Below, piece after piece: positions 1-9,992 of a DNA stretch of 64,000 nt. Numbering within the stretch: the first letter of the stretch is position 1; each line of letters begins with the position of its first letter. Made by a program: the position numbers and the translations under genes. A model generated the notes under the pieces. It searched no databases and was not told the origin of the DNA. It saw only the letters and a list, made by a program, of their open reading frames with translations. The stretch is from Stieleria varia (lineage in GTDB: Bacteria > Planctomycetota > Planctomycetia > Pirellulales > Pirellulaceae), in the NCBI RefSeq assembly GCF_038443385.1, contig NZ_CP151726.1, positions 7,378,001 to 7,442,000 of the forward strand, in the 5' to 3' direction.

Positions 1-1
1 A

Positions 2-499
2 ATGAACAATCCCCGCATTGCGGTTTACACAGGCTCGTTTGACCCCATCACGCTGGGGCATATGCACATCATCGAGCGTGCCTCGCGCTTGTTCGATCAG
101 TTGATCATCGGAATCGGGATCAACGCGGACAAGCGTGCCTTGTTCACGCCCCGCGAACGTTTGGATTTGGTCGGCACCGTCACCGGAGGAATGGACAATG
201 TCCAGATCGAGATCTTTGAAGGCCTGGCGGTGGACTTTGTTCGCAGCATGGGCTCACGCATCATGGTTCGCGGCATTCGCCCGCTGACGGACATTGCCGG
301 TGAGTTCACGATGATGATGGCCAACCGTCAGCTCGACGCCGACATCGAAACCGCTTTCCTGATGGCCGACGAACGATTCGCGCACGTCAGCAGCAGCCTG
401 CTCAAACAAATCGCGACGCTGAGCGACGACGATGATCAGTTGGCAAAGTTTGTTCCCCAAGCAATCATCGCTCCGCTGCGTGCCAAGCTGCGAGACTGA
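2..499 (+). CDS. coaD: Phosphopantetheine adenylyltransferase
   Basis: Cytosolic enzyme that transfers AMP from ATP to 4'-phosphopantetheine, giving dephospho-CoA in the CoA pathway. The 165-residue product has the length usual for bacterial CoaD (about 160). The nucleotidyltransferase signature TGSFDPITLGH is at residues 10-20, the conserved MVRGIRP block sits near residue 90, and the SSSLLKQ segment near 130 matches the second substrate-binding motif. The ATG at base 2 gives a normal CoaD N-terminus, so the gene appears complete although its ribosome binding site lies outside the window. It is followed by a palindromic repeat and is convergent with the next gene. Confidence 0.96.
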   Translation: MNNPRIAVYTGSFDPITLGHMHIIERASRLFDQLIIGIGINADKRALFTPRERLDLVGTVTGGMDNVQIEIFEGLAVDFVRSMGSRIMVRGIRPLTDIAGEFTMMMANRQLDADIETAFLMADERFAHVSSSLLKQIATLSDDDDQLAKFVPQAIIAPLRAKLRD

Positions 500-553
500 A
501 GAACGAAGATGTTCGCGTGTGAAGGGAGAATTCTGGCGAAAGCCTCTTAACGT

Positions 554-608
554 GGGGCAGGTTTGCAACCTGCCAAATCCCTGAAAAGGCAGGTTTCAAA
601 CCTGCCCC
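554..608. repeat. Nested palindromic repeat between coaD and beta-helix gene
   Basis: Two 21-bp arms (554-574 and 588-608), each itself a palindrome around GGCAGGTTT/AACCTGCC, are reverse complements of each other with one mismatch. The element lies between two convergent genes, so it may act as a bidirectional terminator. Its shape is that of an extragenic palindromic repeat. Confidence 0.7.
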
Positions 609-633
609 TCGATCCATTCACAACCACTCCGGG

Positions 634-1974
634 TCAGGAACCGTTATCGCTGACAAGGATGTCTTGCGAGTCTTTCACTTCGATCGCGCTTTCGTTCTCA
701 AAAATACAATTCGTGACGCGGCATTTGCGACAGTCGTTGATGATGACCGCCTTGGCGTGTGAATCCATGATCGTGTTGCCCAGAACATTGATGTCATCGC
801 ATCCCTGCAATTCCAACGCGGCCTCCCGCAGCCCTACGCCGTTGATCACGTTGGCCGACAGAATGCATTTGGAACAGTCCTCCAAGCGAACTCCCAGCTT
901 GGCTTGATCACCATCGCCATAGTGGTAGCGAGGGTTGCGGTCCATCGCGTTGCCGGTCAGAGTGATTGCTTCGCAGTCCTGCAGCAGGACATTGGCATGG
1001 TAACCTTTCCAAATGGTGTTGCCGTTGATCGTCGCCCCGCGAGCGTGCAACAAATGCACGTTGACTTGCGTATCCGACAAAACATTGCCGCTGATCGTGA
1101 TGTTTCCGTGCCTCAGTTCCTCCGTCACCCTCACAGGATTGCTTCGCAAGTCAATGCGAATGTTCGCGGAGTCTGCCGCTTCGTGAGCATGCTGGATCGT
1201 ACAGCCCGTGATCGCTACTTCGCCGATCGAACCGTTGCCGGAAACCAACCAGACGTTGGCCGCCGGTGGAGCTGCTTCGTCGCCCATGTTGCCTTCGATA
1301 TCACATCCGGTGATGTGCACGTTGCGGACGTCACCGCCTCGGATCACGATGCCACCGCCCGCGTTGTAGCTGATGTGTGAACCCGTGATGTTGGTCTGGT
1401 GCAGATTGACGGCATCAAAAAACAGTCCCACTCCCGTGTTCTCGTACAAGTGGCAATCGCGAACGATCACATTTCGGTTTCGCCCCACTAAATGAATTGC
1501 GTGTCGCGTTTTCCGGATCGTCAAGTCACGCAGTGTGGGTTGCATGGTGCCGGCAAGTCTGACGCCGCCCGATTCGGGATGATTGCCGACGATTTCCAAA
1601 TCAGCGATGACCGGCGAGTTTTGCCACTGCCAAACTCGCTCGCGAACGGACTGCGGCGCCGCCGTTCCGTCGTGTGTTCCCACAATGTCCAACGCCGGGC
1701 CGGGTCCGTCCATGATGAGCCTCACTCGCCCATCACCGCCGACAGATGCCGAATCACAACGAGCCAAGTCAATCACAATCGGACGAGTGATCCGATACGT
1801 TCCAGAAGGAAACCGAACGCTTCCCTTCAACCGATCCACCATCGCCTGAATGGCCACGGTGTCGTCAGCCACCCCATCGCCCACCAAGTCAGCCGCAATC
1901 ACCGGGCTGGTGACAATCGGGCTGACAATCAAAACCAAAAAACAAACGGCAATCACAGGGCGAAGAAGAAGCAT
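634..1974 (-). CDS. Exported right-handed beta-helix (pectate lyase-like) protein
   Basis: Predicted exported protein of 446 residues. A signal peptide (hydrophobic core LLLRPVIAVCFLVLIVS, cleavage after AA near residue 28) is followed at once by the motif GDGVADDTVAIQAMVD, the hallmark of the pectate_lyase_3/GH28-like beta-helix fold. The rest consists of about 22-residue coils rich in N, G, T and D (ITISGN, VLGNTI, ITGCTI), as in parallel beta-helix (PbH1) repeats. The substrate is probably a polysaccharide, but no catalytic residues can be assigned. The ATG at 1974 is chosen because it places the signal peptide at the N-terminus; the frame stays open to 2052. No partner gene is adjacent. 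Confidence 0.8.
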   Translation of the reverse strand: MLLLRPVIAVCFLVLIVSPIVTSPVIAADLVGDGVADDTVAIQAMVDRLKGSVRFPSGTYRITRPIVIDLARCDSASVGGDGRVRLIMDGPGPALDIVGTHDGTAAPQSVRERVWQWQNSPVIADLEIVGNHPESGGVRLAGTMQPTLRDLTIRKTRHAIHLVGRNRNVIVRDCHLYENTGVGLFFDAVNLHQTNITGSHISYNAGGGIVIRGGDVRNVHITGCDIEGNMGDEAAPPAANVWLVSGNGSIGEVAITGCTIQHAHEAADSANIRIDLRSNPVRVTEELRHGNITISGNVLSDTQVNVHLLHARGATINGNTIWKGYHANVLLQDCEAITLTGNAMDRNPRYHYGDGDQAKLGVRLEDCSKCILSANVINGVGLREAALELQGCDDINVLGNTIMDSHAKAVIINDCRKCRVTNCIFENESAIEVKDSQDILVSDNGS

Positions 1975-2253
1975 GGCACACCTGGCGGGAATCAGAAAGA
2001 GATTGATTTGGGGATCATTGTAGTAGGAACCAAACGAGCGAGGAGTATTCACGTGAATCCCGATCGTCTTCGCAAAACGTTTGCGCTAAGAAACGTACAA
2101 GGCTTACCATCAAAACAGTCCATTCTCATCAGCCCTAAGCCGCTGGCCGTCAGGCCACGGGTCTTGCGTTGGGCTGTTCAAAATTCGGGGTTGTGGCACT
2201 ATGACGCTCCGCAAGTTTCTGTCACCTCTCCCAGCGCAACTGGTGGCCCCAGT

Positions 2254-2328
2254 GAGCCTCAGGCGCTAGCCGTGGGCCTGAGGCTGGTGGGCCCAGTGAG
2301 CCTCAGGCGCTAGCCGTGGGCCTGAGGC
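2254..2328. repeat. Repeat family A, two direct copies
   Basis: Two 31-bp copies of GAGCCTCAGGC-GCTAGCCGTGG-GCCTGAGGC lie 44 bp apart. Each can fold because GCCTCAGGC and GCCTGAGGC are complementary. Further copies are at 2529-2588 (face to face, giving a 60-bp palindrome) and at 14014-14096, next to the IS4 element. Confidence 0.85.
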
Positions 2329-2366
2329 GGATTGTGGTGCCGACCCACGGCTAGCCCGGATGATTC

Positions 2367-2497
2367 ATCAGCCGCTGGCGCGATAGCGTCCGGTTCCCGA
2401 TTACAGGCGTGAGAACCGGACGCTATCGCGTGGCGGCTGATATGCGCTGACTGCTTCGTGCCAATCCGCGTAAACCGTTTCGTGCAAACGTATTGCC
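2367..2497. repeat. Repeat family B (MITE-like hairpin), copy 1
   Basis: A perfect-stem hairpin, ATCAGCCGC ... GCGGCTGAT, with the inner arms CGCGATAGCGTCCGGTT and AACCGGACGCTATCGCG, spans 2367-2441. Together with about 55 bp of flank (to 2497) it reappears in inverted orientation at 62320-62446. A shorter fragment is at 52278-52315. The shared flank shows this is a dispersed element and not only a chance hairpin. Confidence 0.8.
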
Positions 2498-2722
2498 AAG
2501 ACTGTAGGGAGCCAGCGTGAATAATCCGCGCTAGCCGTGGGCCTGAGGCGGATTGTGGTGCCAGCCCACGGCTAGCGCCTGAGGCTCACTCTGATTGCGA
2601 TGCATGGGACAAAAACATGGACTGAAAAACAATGCCAACACCAAATTTTGAACAGCCGAGGCTTGCGTTTTGCAATGGATGCGAGATTCGTGCGCAAGAC
2701 CCGGCCGCCCACGCGTCGCGGC

Positions 2723-5700
2723 TCAGGGCGTCTCGCCGGCTTTCCATTGGATGAGATTGCCTTTTGCATCTCCGCTAACGAGGGTCTTGCCGTCGTCGAC
2801 AAAGGCGACGCTGTAGACATAGTCGGTGTGCCCCTCCAAGGTCAGTACTTTGGTGCCGAAACGAGTCTCCCAGACATCCACTCCGTTGCCTTCAGGACTT
2901 TCTTTGCTCGCCACGCGTGTTCCATCTGGATTCATGGCAAAGAAATCGATGTTGTCAGCACCGTCAAATCGAAACTTCAGACTCGCCTGGTCGATGTCCC
3001 AAAGACTCATTCCCAAACCATAACCGAGTGCTGCGATGATTTGTTTGGAGTCGCGAGTGAATGCGACTTGACAGGGAAAGTACTCGGAACTGGAGGTCGG
3101 GAGTGACTGGCGAGGCGAATCTGCTACCAGCGACGTCAAGTCGATGGTTTGGCGGAGCTCCCCGGTGGAGACATTCCAGACCTTGATCCCGTCGCCGCCG
3201 ACGCTGACCAATTGTCGACCGTCGTCGCTGAACTCAATGTCGCCCGTAAAATCTTTGTGTCCAGACAGCCGTCTGATGGACTTGCCGTCGTCCGACTGCA
3301 GGATCTCTATTTCACCGCTGGACAAGGTCATCGCGACCAACGGTCCAGCGGGGGTGCTCGCGATGCTCTTGCCATCATGCATTTCACCTTCTCGACGCCA
3401 GCTTTGGTTAAGACGTGTCAAGCTGCCCGTGTTGGTGGAAAAGAACCATCGCGAGGAATCGTTTTGGATATCAATGTCAACAACGAATTCCGGAATCGCC
3501 TGCGGAAATAGTTGTCGTTGGTTCTTGTAGGTAAATGCGGTCTGCGGGTAGCCTCCGATCGCCACAAATCCGTTGTCGATGGGTTTGATGAATCGCAATG
3601 CACCCGTCGTCAACATTGTCGGAGGTTCGGGATCGACAGGCCATGTCTTGATTCTCCCATCGGTACCGCTGCTGAAGATTTTCATCCCATCGGGAGTGAC
3701 GCACAGATCGGTGACCACGCAGTGATGCCCCGTGAAAGTTTGAACCAAGTCTCTGGTCGTGACATCCCAGACTTTGACTGTCTGATCGACGCTGCCTGAC
3801 ACGAGTCTGCTACCGTCGCTGGTGAAAGCCAAGCAGGTGATTGTGTCCTTGTGAAGTCCGGAGACCGAACGCATCGCGACACCTGGCGTATCAGGCTTCG
3901 ACGTGTCCCAGATGATCAAATGGGAGCCTCCGGTTGCAATCAGACTGCCACGCGGACTCACTGCCAATGACCGAACATCTTCGATATCATCGGCCAGGAT
4001 TGTCGGTTCGGTTGGGTTGCTCAGATCAATCCGTGACAAACGTCCGTCATCACTGACCCATACGACTGACTCCCCGTCGGCAGAGAACTGGATATCTTGA
4101 ACGGCAGCCCCAGAACTTTGCAGCGACTGTGGCTCGACTTCCACGTCCACGCCGTCGAATTTCCACATTTGGATCACGCCTGATGCGTTGCCGCTGACCA
4201 GTCGCTTGCTGTCGGCGCTGAATTCCGCGCTGTTGATCGCATTGGGATAGACCCCGATGGGCAGCGATCTCGGGTAGATCCCCAGTGATACGCCTGGGGC
4301 GAGTACCTGTTGCCGATAATCACTGGTGTGTTGCAACTCGAGTTTTCCATCAATGTGTCCGACACAGATCTTCTGTCCGTCAGGACTGTACGCGACGCAT
4401 TTGATTTCAGAATACTTGCCCGCACGCGCGCCTTGGATGCCGCCGTGGTATGCATCGACGGTGTATACCCCGTACTGTTCGTTCTCTCCTCCTCCAGCGA
4501 CCAACGAATAGGTGAATGACTCCGAGGAACCCGTTCTGACGGAATGCAGGGAACGTGTCGGTGGGCTTAATGCGATTGATTTGATGGAGTTGTACGGAAG
4601 TTGTAGTTCTGAAAAACCATTTGCAAAGAGCTGTTTCAGATAAAAAAACTCCCAGTCTCGCTGGTCGTCTTGCGTCGATTCGAGGTTTTGAAATGCGGAT
4701 CCGGGGCGACCCCGTTGCCAATTGAGTAGAGCCAGTTTGACTTGGCTGCCGTAGGTGATCGATTGTGCTCGCTGGCTTTCGATTTCGGCCCGTTCACGTT
4801 GCCGATTGGCATTCTCTTGGGCGGTCGTGGCAGCCAGCGCGGACGCTTGCGCGTCTGCAAACGCTGCATTGGCTTCTTGGGTTGCCAATTGTGCTTGTGC
4901 CAACGCGTTCTCGGCCAGTCTTTCCTGTTTGGTTGCCTTGATGCCGAAAATGGTGGCGATGATTCCGACCGCTACGATCAGGTTCACCGCGATCACGCCG
5001 ATCACTTTCCAACGCCGCCGGTCTCGCATGCGACGGTCTCTTGCGATTCGGCTCGCCTCGATCATGCGACGTTCGTCGGGCGTCCAGTCACGCATCCCAT
5101 TATGGCCGGCTTCGACGATCGAAAGGTCTTCATCATCCAAAGGAGTTCCGATTTGACCGTTTTCCCATTGGCCCACACGATTCTCAAGGATCTTGCGCGC
5201 ATGTTGGCCGGGGTATGGCGAGGCCTCAAAACGTTCTCGCACCAGTGGGGCCAATGTGTCGTGGGCCAATCGTGTTGAAACGATTTCATTGACGACTTGC
5301 GCATCCGGCATCGTCAGCAAATAGGCGTCCTGAAATGCCGTCAGTAGCTTGGAAAGGTTGCCTTCGTGATGTTGATACGTTTCCCTCAACTGACTCATGG
5401 CGATTTGATTGGCCGTCCCCAATGGCGTTGTGTGCATCGCTAGAGCATCGATCAACAGATCGGGCGGAGCATATTCACCGCATTCCTGCTCCAACAATCC
5501 GAGTTGCTCCTTGAGGAAATCGGTCATCAGCATTCCTTTACGCCGTGACGCGTAGAGTTCACGTGTGAATCGGGGTGATGCTGAGTTTGCCGCTTTGGCA
5601 GAATCCCACATCCGTGAGAGCAGAATCTGTAGAGTCGGCGCGATATTGCCTTGCGAATCCTCCAGCAGATCATCGCAGATTTGATCCGCCAATCCGTCAT

Positions 5701-7069
5701 CGATACTCAGTTGATAGTGAGTCGCCAGGTCGGGATCGACGATCGGCCCCAGAATGGCATCGATCACACCTTCCCGATCCAGGTGCTCCAAGAAGACTTC
5801 GTTGAACAGGACTTCCCGCTGCTCAAGCTGTTTTTTGACATCGGCCAACCACTCTTTTCTGAAGCCCAGTATCAATCGACCTTGGGGACGTTGCTGCGGG
5901 TTTTCGAACACTTCTTGGACCGCGTCCATGAACCGTTTCATCTCGTCGGAGAGCGACGCGTTGGGACGAGTTTCGATTTCTTCCAGTTGATCCAGGATGA
6001 TGGTCAACGGTCGACCGGTTTTCGCTTCATGCTCAAGCCATGTTTCCTTCGGTGAGCGATCCTCGACAATGTCAGGAAACGCATCGATGACGGTTCCCAA
6101 GAGTCCCCTGTCTCGATCGCGTCTCAGATAGGTGACTTCGTGTTTGGACTCCAGTCGTGGGATCAGTCCCGCGTCGAGCAACGATGACTTGCCCACCCCG
6201 GATCGACCGTAAAAGAGAATGACAGGTGCTGATGTTGGCGTTGTGATTTTTTTGTACAGGTCGCGGATTTCCTTGCCACGTCCAAAAAAGACCGCTGCGT
6301 CTCGCTTGCGATACCAGTTCAAGTAGCGATAGGGTTTTGCCGGCAATTCCATTCTCGGCAGTGGCGGCAAAGCCAGTAGAGGATTCTTGGATGCGGCGGG
6401 CAAGTTCCATCGGGCAACGTGGGGGTGTTTCTCTGCGATCGTCATCGTCCATGGAAACACATCGACGTTCGAATCCGCGTCCGTTGGATCATTGGAAACC
6501 AACCCGAGAGCACGCGTTCGTCCCGTCATCTTGGTCCGGGCTGCCGCTGTCGCCGTCTCAAATGCAGTCTGCAGATCGCAGTGGTTGGCAAGTGCGCGAT
6601 AGAAGCATGTTGAAAAATCGGTGGCCACCTGATCGTTGATCGGCTGGCGCGTGCTGATCACACAAGGCATGCCGGCATCCAGCAAGGCCTGTGTTTGCTG
6701 GGCGGTTGAGCATCCATTGAGAAACGCCAGCTGCAGAGATTGTTGAAGCCCGAGAAAACTTGCCATGCCCTCGGCACCGGCGATTTCCGCATCGCCACCG
6801 ACAGACTCCAACAGCAACTGAGTCGCTCCAGCGTGGCCCGCGAAATGAAAGATCGCGATTCGATCTTGATACCGAGGGTCCAAAAACACTTGAAACACGT
6901 CATCGGCTGCCGCTCCATTGCGTTCAACCACTTCGCAGAGACCCTTGGCAGCGGCCGACTGCAATGCGTCGCGAATCTGCTTCAACTCAACCTTCAGACT
7001 GGCCAGATGTTTACCATCGTTCACATAGTCGTTTGCGAAGGCAAGGAAGATGACGGGTGGTCGAAACAT
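2723..7069 (-). CDS. CHAT protease - nSTAND NTPase - WD40 membrane-anchored protein
   Basis: A 1448-residue multidomain protein. Residues 1-180 form a CHAT (caspase-like) domain with both catalytic residues visible: His79 in FHFAGHAG and Cys120 in LNGCST. Residues 260-620 are a STAND-type NTPase of the nSTAND1 kind: FFGRGKEI, Walker A GRSGVGKSS (288-296), Walker B LTIILDQLEEI (Asp360). A membrane segment (about 688-710) and an Ala/Glu coiled coil (711-790) follow, then WD40 repeats to the end (for example LVSGSVDQTVKVWDV). Known CHAT/STAND proteins couple ligand sensing by repeats to proteolysis of a partner. It is last in a minus-strand run after the Hsp90-like and TPR genes, 101 bp behind the latter. 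The substrate is unknown. Confidence 0.9.
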   Translation of the reverse strand: MFRPPVIFLAFANDYVNDGKHLASLKVELKQIRDALQSAAAKGLCEVVERNGAAADDVFQVFLDPRYQDRIAIFHFAGHAGATQLLLESVGGDAEIAGAEGMASFLGLQQSLQLAFLNGCSTAQQTQALLDAGMPCVISTRQPINDQVATDFSTCFYRALANHCDLQTAFETATAAARTKMTGRTRALGLVSNDPTDADSNVDVFPWTMTIAEKHPHVARWNLPAASKNPLLALPPLPRMELPAKPYRYLNWYRKRDAAVFFGRGKEIRDLYKKITTPTSAPVILFYGRSGVGKSSLLDAGLIPRLESKHEVTYLRRDRDRGLLGTVIDAFPDIVEDRSPKETWLEHEAKTGRPLTIILDQLEEIETRPNASLSDEMKRFMDAVQEVFENPQQRPQGRLILGFRKEWLADVKKQLEQREVLFNEVFLEHLDREGVIDAILGPIVDPDLATHYQLSIDDGLADQICDDLLEDSQGNIAPTLQILLSRMWDSAKAANSASPRFTRELYASRRKGMLMTDFLKEQLGLLEQECGEYAPPDLLIDALAMHTTPLGTANQIAMSQLRETYQHHEGNLSKLLTAFQDAYLLTMPDAQVVNEIVSTRLAHDTLAPLVRERFEASPYPGQHARKILENRVGQWENGQIGTPLDDEDLSIVEAGHNGMRDWTPDERRMIEASRIARDRRMRDRRRWKVIGVIAVNLIVAVGIIATIFGIKATKQERLAENALAQAQLATQEANAAFADAQASALAATTAQENANRQRERAEIESQRAQSITYGSQVKLALLNWQRGRPGSAFQNLESTQDDQRDWEFFYLKQLFANGFSELQLPYNSIKSIALSPPTRSLHSVRTGSSESFTYSLVAGGGENEQYGVYTVDAYHGGIQGARAGKYSEIKCVAYSPDGQKICVGHIDGKLELQHTSDYRQQVLAPGVSLGIYPRSLPIGVYPNAINSAEFSADSKRLVSGNASGVIQMWKFDGVDVEVEPQSLQSSGAAVQDIQFSADGESVVWVSDDGRLSRIDLSNPTEPTILADDIEDVRSLAVSPRGSLIATGGSHLIIWDTSKPDTPGVAMRSVSGLHKDTITCLAFTSDGSRLVSGSVDQTVKVWDVTTRDLVQTFTGHHCVVTDLCVTPDGMKIFSSGTDGRIKTWPVDPEPPTMLTTGALRFIKPIDNGFVAIGGYPQTAFTYKNQRQLFPQAIPEFVVDIDIQNDSSRWFFSTNTGSLTRLNQSWRREGEMHDGKSIASTPAGPLVAMTLSSGEIEILQSDDGKSIRRLSGHKDFTGDIEFSDDGRQLVSVGGDGIKVWNVSTGELRQTIDLTSLVADSPRQSLPTSSSEYFPCQVAFTRDSKQIIAALGYGLGMSLWDIDQASLKFRFDGADNIDFFAMNPDGTRVASKESPEGNGVDVWETRFGTKVLTLEGHTDYVYSVAFVDDGKTLVSGDAKGNLIQWKAGETP

Positions 7070-7170
7070 GGCAGTTGTGGTTTCGCATTCACGTATTCAC
7101 GACGGTGGACGATGAGCCAATCATAGTCTATCCGTTGTCATGTGATCGCAATGCTCGCTGTCGTTGCCAT

Positions 7171-9876
7171 TCAATCATCCTCGTCAGCAAACTCGTCGTC
7201 GTCATCTTCCATGTCGTCATCTTCCATGTCGTCATCGTCCATGTCGTCGTCGTAGTCGCCATCGTAGTCGTCATCGTCTTCATCACCGAATTCTTCTCCG
7301 GCAGCCATTTCTGCCGGGGACAAACGGATGCCTTGCCAAACGATGCCGGGCGAATCCTTGAATCCTTCTTCGATAAGTTGCATGCCTGCAAACTCCGCGG
7401 GCAGTTGAAAACACAGTGATTGCGCCGCCAAGACTTCTTCTTCTGCTTGCTCTTCACTTTCTGCCAACACGCCCCATTCGCCCAAGTAGGCCGGCCAGTC
7501 TTCCTGGTGCATCATTCGTCCGGGGAAGGACTGCCAGGAGTCGTCCAAGGGTTGCGAAACGAGACAACGATAGTAGTTCACCTGACCCGAGTCACGTTTC
7601 TCACGTTGCTCGGCAAAGAACTCCTCTGAGGCACATCCGGCCTGCAGCATTCGAGTCTGAAATCGGCTGACGAGATCCGGTGCGGAAGCCCGAGCGGCAG
7701 CTTCACAACGATGCAGCAGCGCGGAAATGCCTGCGGGCGAGAGCATGTCCGCTTCGTACAGCGGAGTTTCCGATGCCCGTTTCAGGAACTCCGCCGCCAC
7801 GGCATGCTCACCCAATTGTGAATTGGCGCAGCCGGTGATCACATCCAAGTGAAACGCGTCTTGGCCGATCAGCTCTCGTTCACGTGTGATCGCTGCCTTG
7901 GCGCCCGCGGGGTCACCTTGTTCCATCAGCCCGATGCTGCGGTAATAGTCGATCCAAGGTTCGACACCGGCATCGGCTTGGTATTTGTCCAAGTACGACA
8001 GCATGACCTCGAAACGTTCGAGGCTGAAAGCCAACAACGCGGCTTCCCAGGCGACGCGGGTTTCCTCGGTGCCCTCTCGGATACACAAGTCCAGCACGTG
8101 CAAGGCATCCCGTGGCCGATCGGTGTCGCGGTACAGCGACGCCAAGCGCAAGGCGATGTCACCTGCATTTCGCAGCAGCCGAAATCCTCTCGCGTAACAT
8201 CGTTCTGCTTCGCCATGATTGTCTTCGGCCATGAAGTGGTCGCCGCAGCGCATGTAGGTTCTCGGCCCGACATCATCCTGTTGCAGCGTTTTGCGAAAGA
8301 TCGGATCGAGACGTTCGCTGGTGATCGTTGCCCCAAACTCTTCATTGGGTCCAAAGCGGATGCGATTGCCGAGATCTCCCAACAATGAAAGCGCCGCGGG
8401 ATCATCATCGAATTTGCCCACCAATCGGTTCGCCCATTGCCAGACCGTCTCAGCTTCGGCGTGGTCACCGAGCATGTAGCTGATCATGAAAACCAACCCG
8501 CACGCGTCTTCACGATGGGTGATCGTGTCCATGTCGATCGCCATGACCTCATCGCGGAGTCCCTTCAACTGTTCCAGGTATCCTTCCTCGACCACTTCGC
8601 TCAACCGTCGACCGAACTCCGAGATCACGGGCGCCAAAGGTGTGTCCGGTGCCGATGTTTCCTCGCCCTGCTTGTCGGAGGTAAGCTCGGAATCATCGTG
8701 GCTGGACGAACTGCTGTCGCCGTGCCCGTTGGCGGATGTCGCGACAGGACGTCCGTAGATCGCCAGTGGAGTGGTTGGAAAGTCTTCGTCTTGCAGAGCG
8801 GTCAATCGCCGCAACGACAGCCAATCACTTGCCGCGCTGGCTCGTTTTTGCAACTGCTTGCCGAGTTTTTCAGCAAGTCGATCTTGTCCAGAGAGCAAGC
8901 TATTGGCGATCAGTCTCAGGCGAACTTCGAACCACAGGTTGGTGCCGTGCAAATCTTGTAGTTTCTTGTCCCAACGGGTCAGGATCTCAGCCGCTGCTTC
9001 GTACTGCTGCGAAACCGTCAATGCCAAGGCTTCGTTCAGCATTTTCAGATAGTCGTACATGGGGCACTCGCCTTCGGGCGGATGATGCTCCCAAGCCGGG
9101 TTGCTTTGCATCTCGGCGGGTTGGCCGGCGGAAATCAGCAGCGCGTCCAAGTCGTACAGCACACGGATTTTGGCTTCCAACGGCAAAGTGACTTCTTCGC
9201 TCTCGGCCAACTCCAACGCTTCGCGACACAGCTTGATCGCTTCGTCGTGTCGTCCGGCCAAGCACGCCAACGAGGCGAGTTTCTTCTTGACCAACCAGCG
9301 TCGATCGCCGCGGTCGGACAAAGGAGATGAGCCGTCCAGGACCAAGCTGCACTGGTGCGACGCCATCTCGGCATCGTCCGCAGCAAGGTAGACATCGCAC
9401 GAGTATTCGCGAAAGCATCCCACACATGCCAGTTTGCCGGTCTTGCGACAAACGTGCAGTCCGTCGGCGATGCACGCTTGCATTCCTTCGCTGTTGTAAC
9501 CTTCGATCTGCCCCGTGGCTTCGGCCAAGTTCTCGTAGGCGCAGGAACTCATCTGGTACACCAGAGCTTCGTAAAGCTGTGGTGGCATGTCGGGCTGGAT
9601 CTTTCGACATTGCTCTTCGCTTTCCAGCAGCGAGATCAACTCGATCGCCCGTTCTCGCATGGTTTGAAAGTCCAGCAAATACTGGGCTTCGTCCATCTGA
9701 TGGAACACGGAGGTGATATAGAAATAGGCACGCTGCTCGCGTTTTGCTTTTTGCCTCAATTGTCCGTAGAGATCGAACGACGTCTTGTAGATTCCGGGTT
9801 GAATCAACTCACCGGCTTGTTCGGCCAGCGATTCGAGTTGCTTGTCAATTTCGCTGAGGTCATCAAAGTCGTTCAT
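7171..9876 (-). CDS. TPR-repeat protein with long acidic C-terminal tail
   Basis: A 901-residue, apparently cytosolic helical protein with no signal peptide. TPR-like helix pairs (for example YARGFRLLRNAGDIALRLAS, LASLYRDTDRPRDALHVLDL) run through most of the length, separated by a Ser/Asp-rich linker around residue 420. The last 40 residues are almost entirely Asp and Glu with Tyr and Met. TPR proteins often hold Hsp90-type chaperones or CHAT proteases, and both kinds lie on either side of this gene, so an adaptor role is inferred. The ATG at 9876 is chosen; the frame is open to 9960, but the added 28 residues look non-coding. Function is otherwise unknown. Confidence 0.85.
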   Translation of the reverse strand: MNDFDDLSEIDKQLESLAEQAGELIQPGIYKTSFDLYGQLRQKAKREQRAYFYITSVFHQMDEAQYLLDFQTMRERAIELISLLESEEQCRKIQPDMPPQLYEALVYQMSSCAYENLAEATGQIEGYNSEGMQACIADGLHVCRKTGKLACVGCFREYSCDVYLAADDAEMASHQCSLVLDGSSPLSDRGDRRWLVKKKLASLACLAGRHDEAIKLCREALELAESEEVTLPLEAKIRVLYDLDALLISAGQPAEMQSNPAWEHHPPEGECPMYDYLKMLNEALALTVSQQYEAAAEILTRWDKKLQDLHGTNLWFEVRLRLIANSLLSGQDRLAEKLGKQLQKRASAASDWLSLRRLTALQDEDFPTTPLAIYGRPVATSANGHGDSSSSSHDDSELTSDKQGEETSAPDTPLAPVISEFGRRLSEVVEEGYLEQLKGLRDEVMAIDMDTITHREDACGLVFMISYMLGDHAEAETVWQWANRLVGKFDDDPAALSLLGDLGNRIRFGPNEEFGATITSERLDPIFRKTLQQDDVGPRTYMRCGDHFMAEDNHGEAERCYARGFRLLRNAGDIALRLASLYRDTDRPRDALHVLDLCIREGTEETRVAWEAALLAFSLERFEVMLSYLDKYQADAGVEPWIDYYRSIGLMEQGDPAGAKAAITRERELIGQDAFHLDVITGCANSQLGEHAVAAEFLKRASETPLYEADMLSPAGISALLHRCEAAARASAPDLVSRFQTRMLQAGCASEEFFAEQREKRDSGQVNYYRCLVSQPLDDSWQSFPGRMMHQEDWPAYLGEWGVLAESEEQAEEEVLAAQSLCFQLPAEFAGMQLIEEGFKDSPGIVWQGIRLSPAEMAAGEEFGDEDDDDYDGDYDDDMDDDDMEDDDMEDDDDEFADEDD

Positions 9877-9992
9877 GGACGGTTTCCGTGATCGATGGAA
9901 TAAAAGTACGTCAGGCTTTCTAGCCTGACACGGAGTGTTGGACGCAACCCGGAAAGGCAACGCTGTGAAGCATTTTGACGGTCAAAAATACT

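Larger units (their letters stand above)
1975..2722. other. Gene-free stretch rich in palindromic repeats
   Basis: About 750 bp with no credible coding frame. It holds three copies of a 31-bp repeat built on GCGCTAGCCGTGGGCCTGAG (2254-2284, 2298-2328 and an inverted pair within 2529-2588) and one copy of a longer hairpin element (2367-2441 plus flank), both described separately. It would contain the promoter of the beta-helix gene and the 3' end of the CHAT-operon transcript, but no promoter stood out. Confidence 0.7.
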
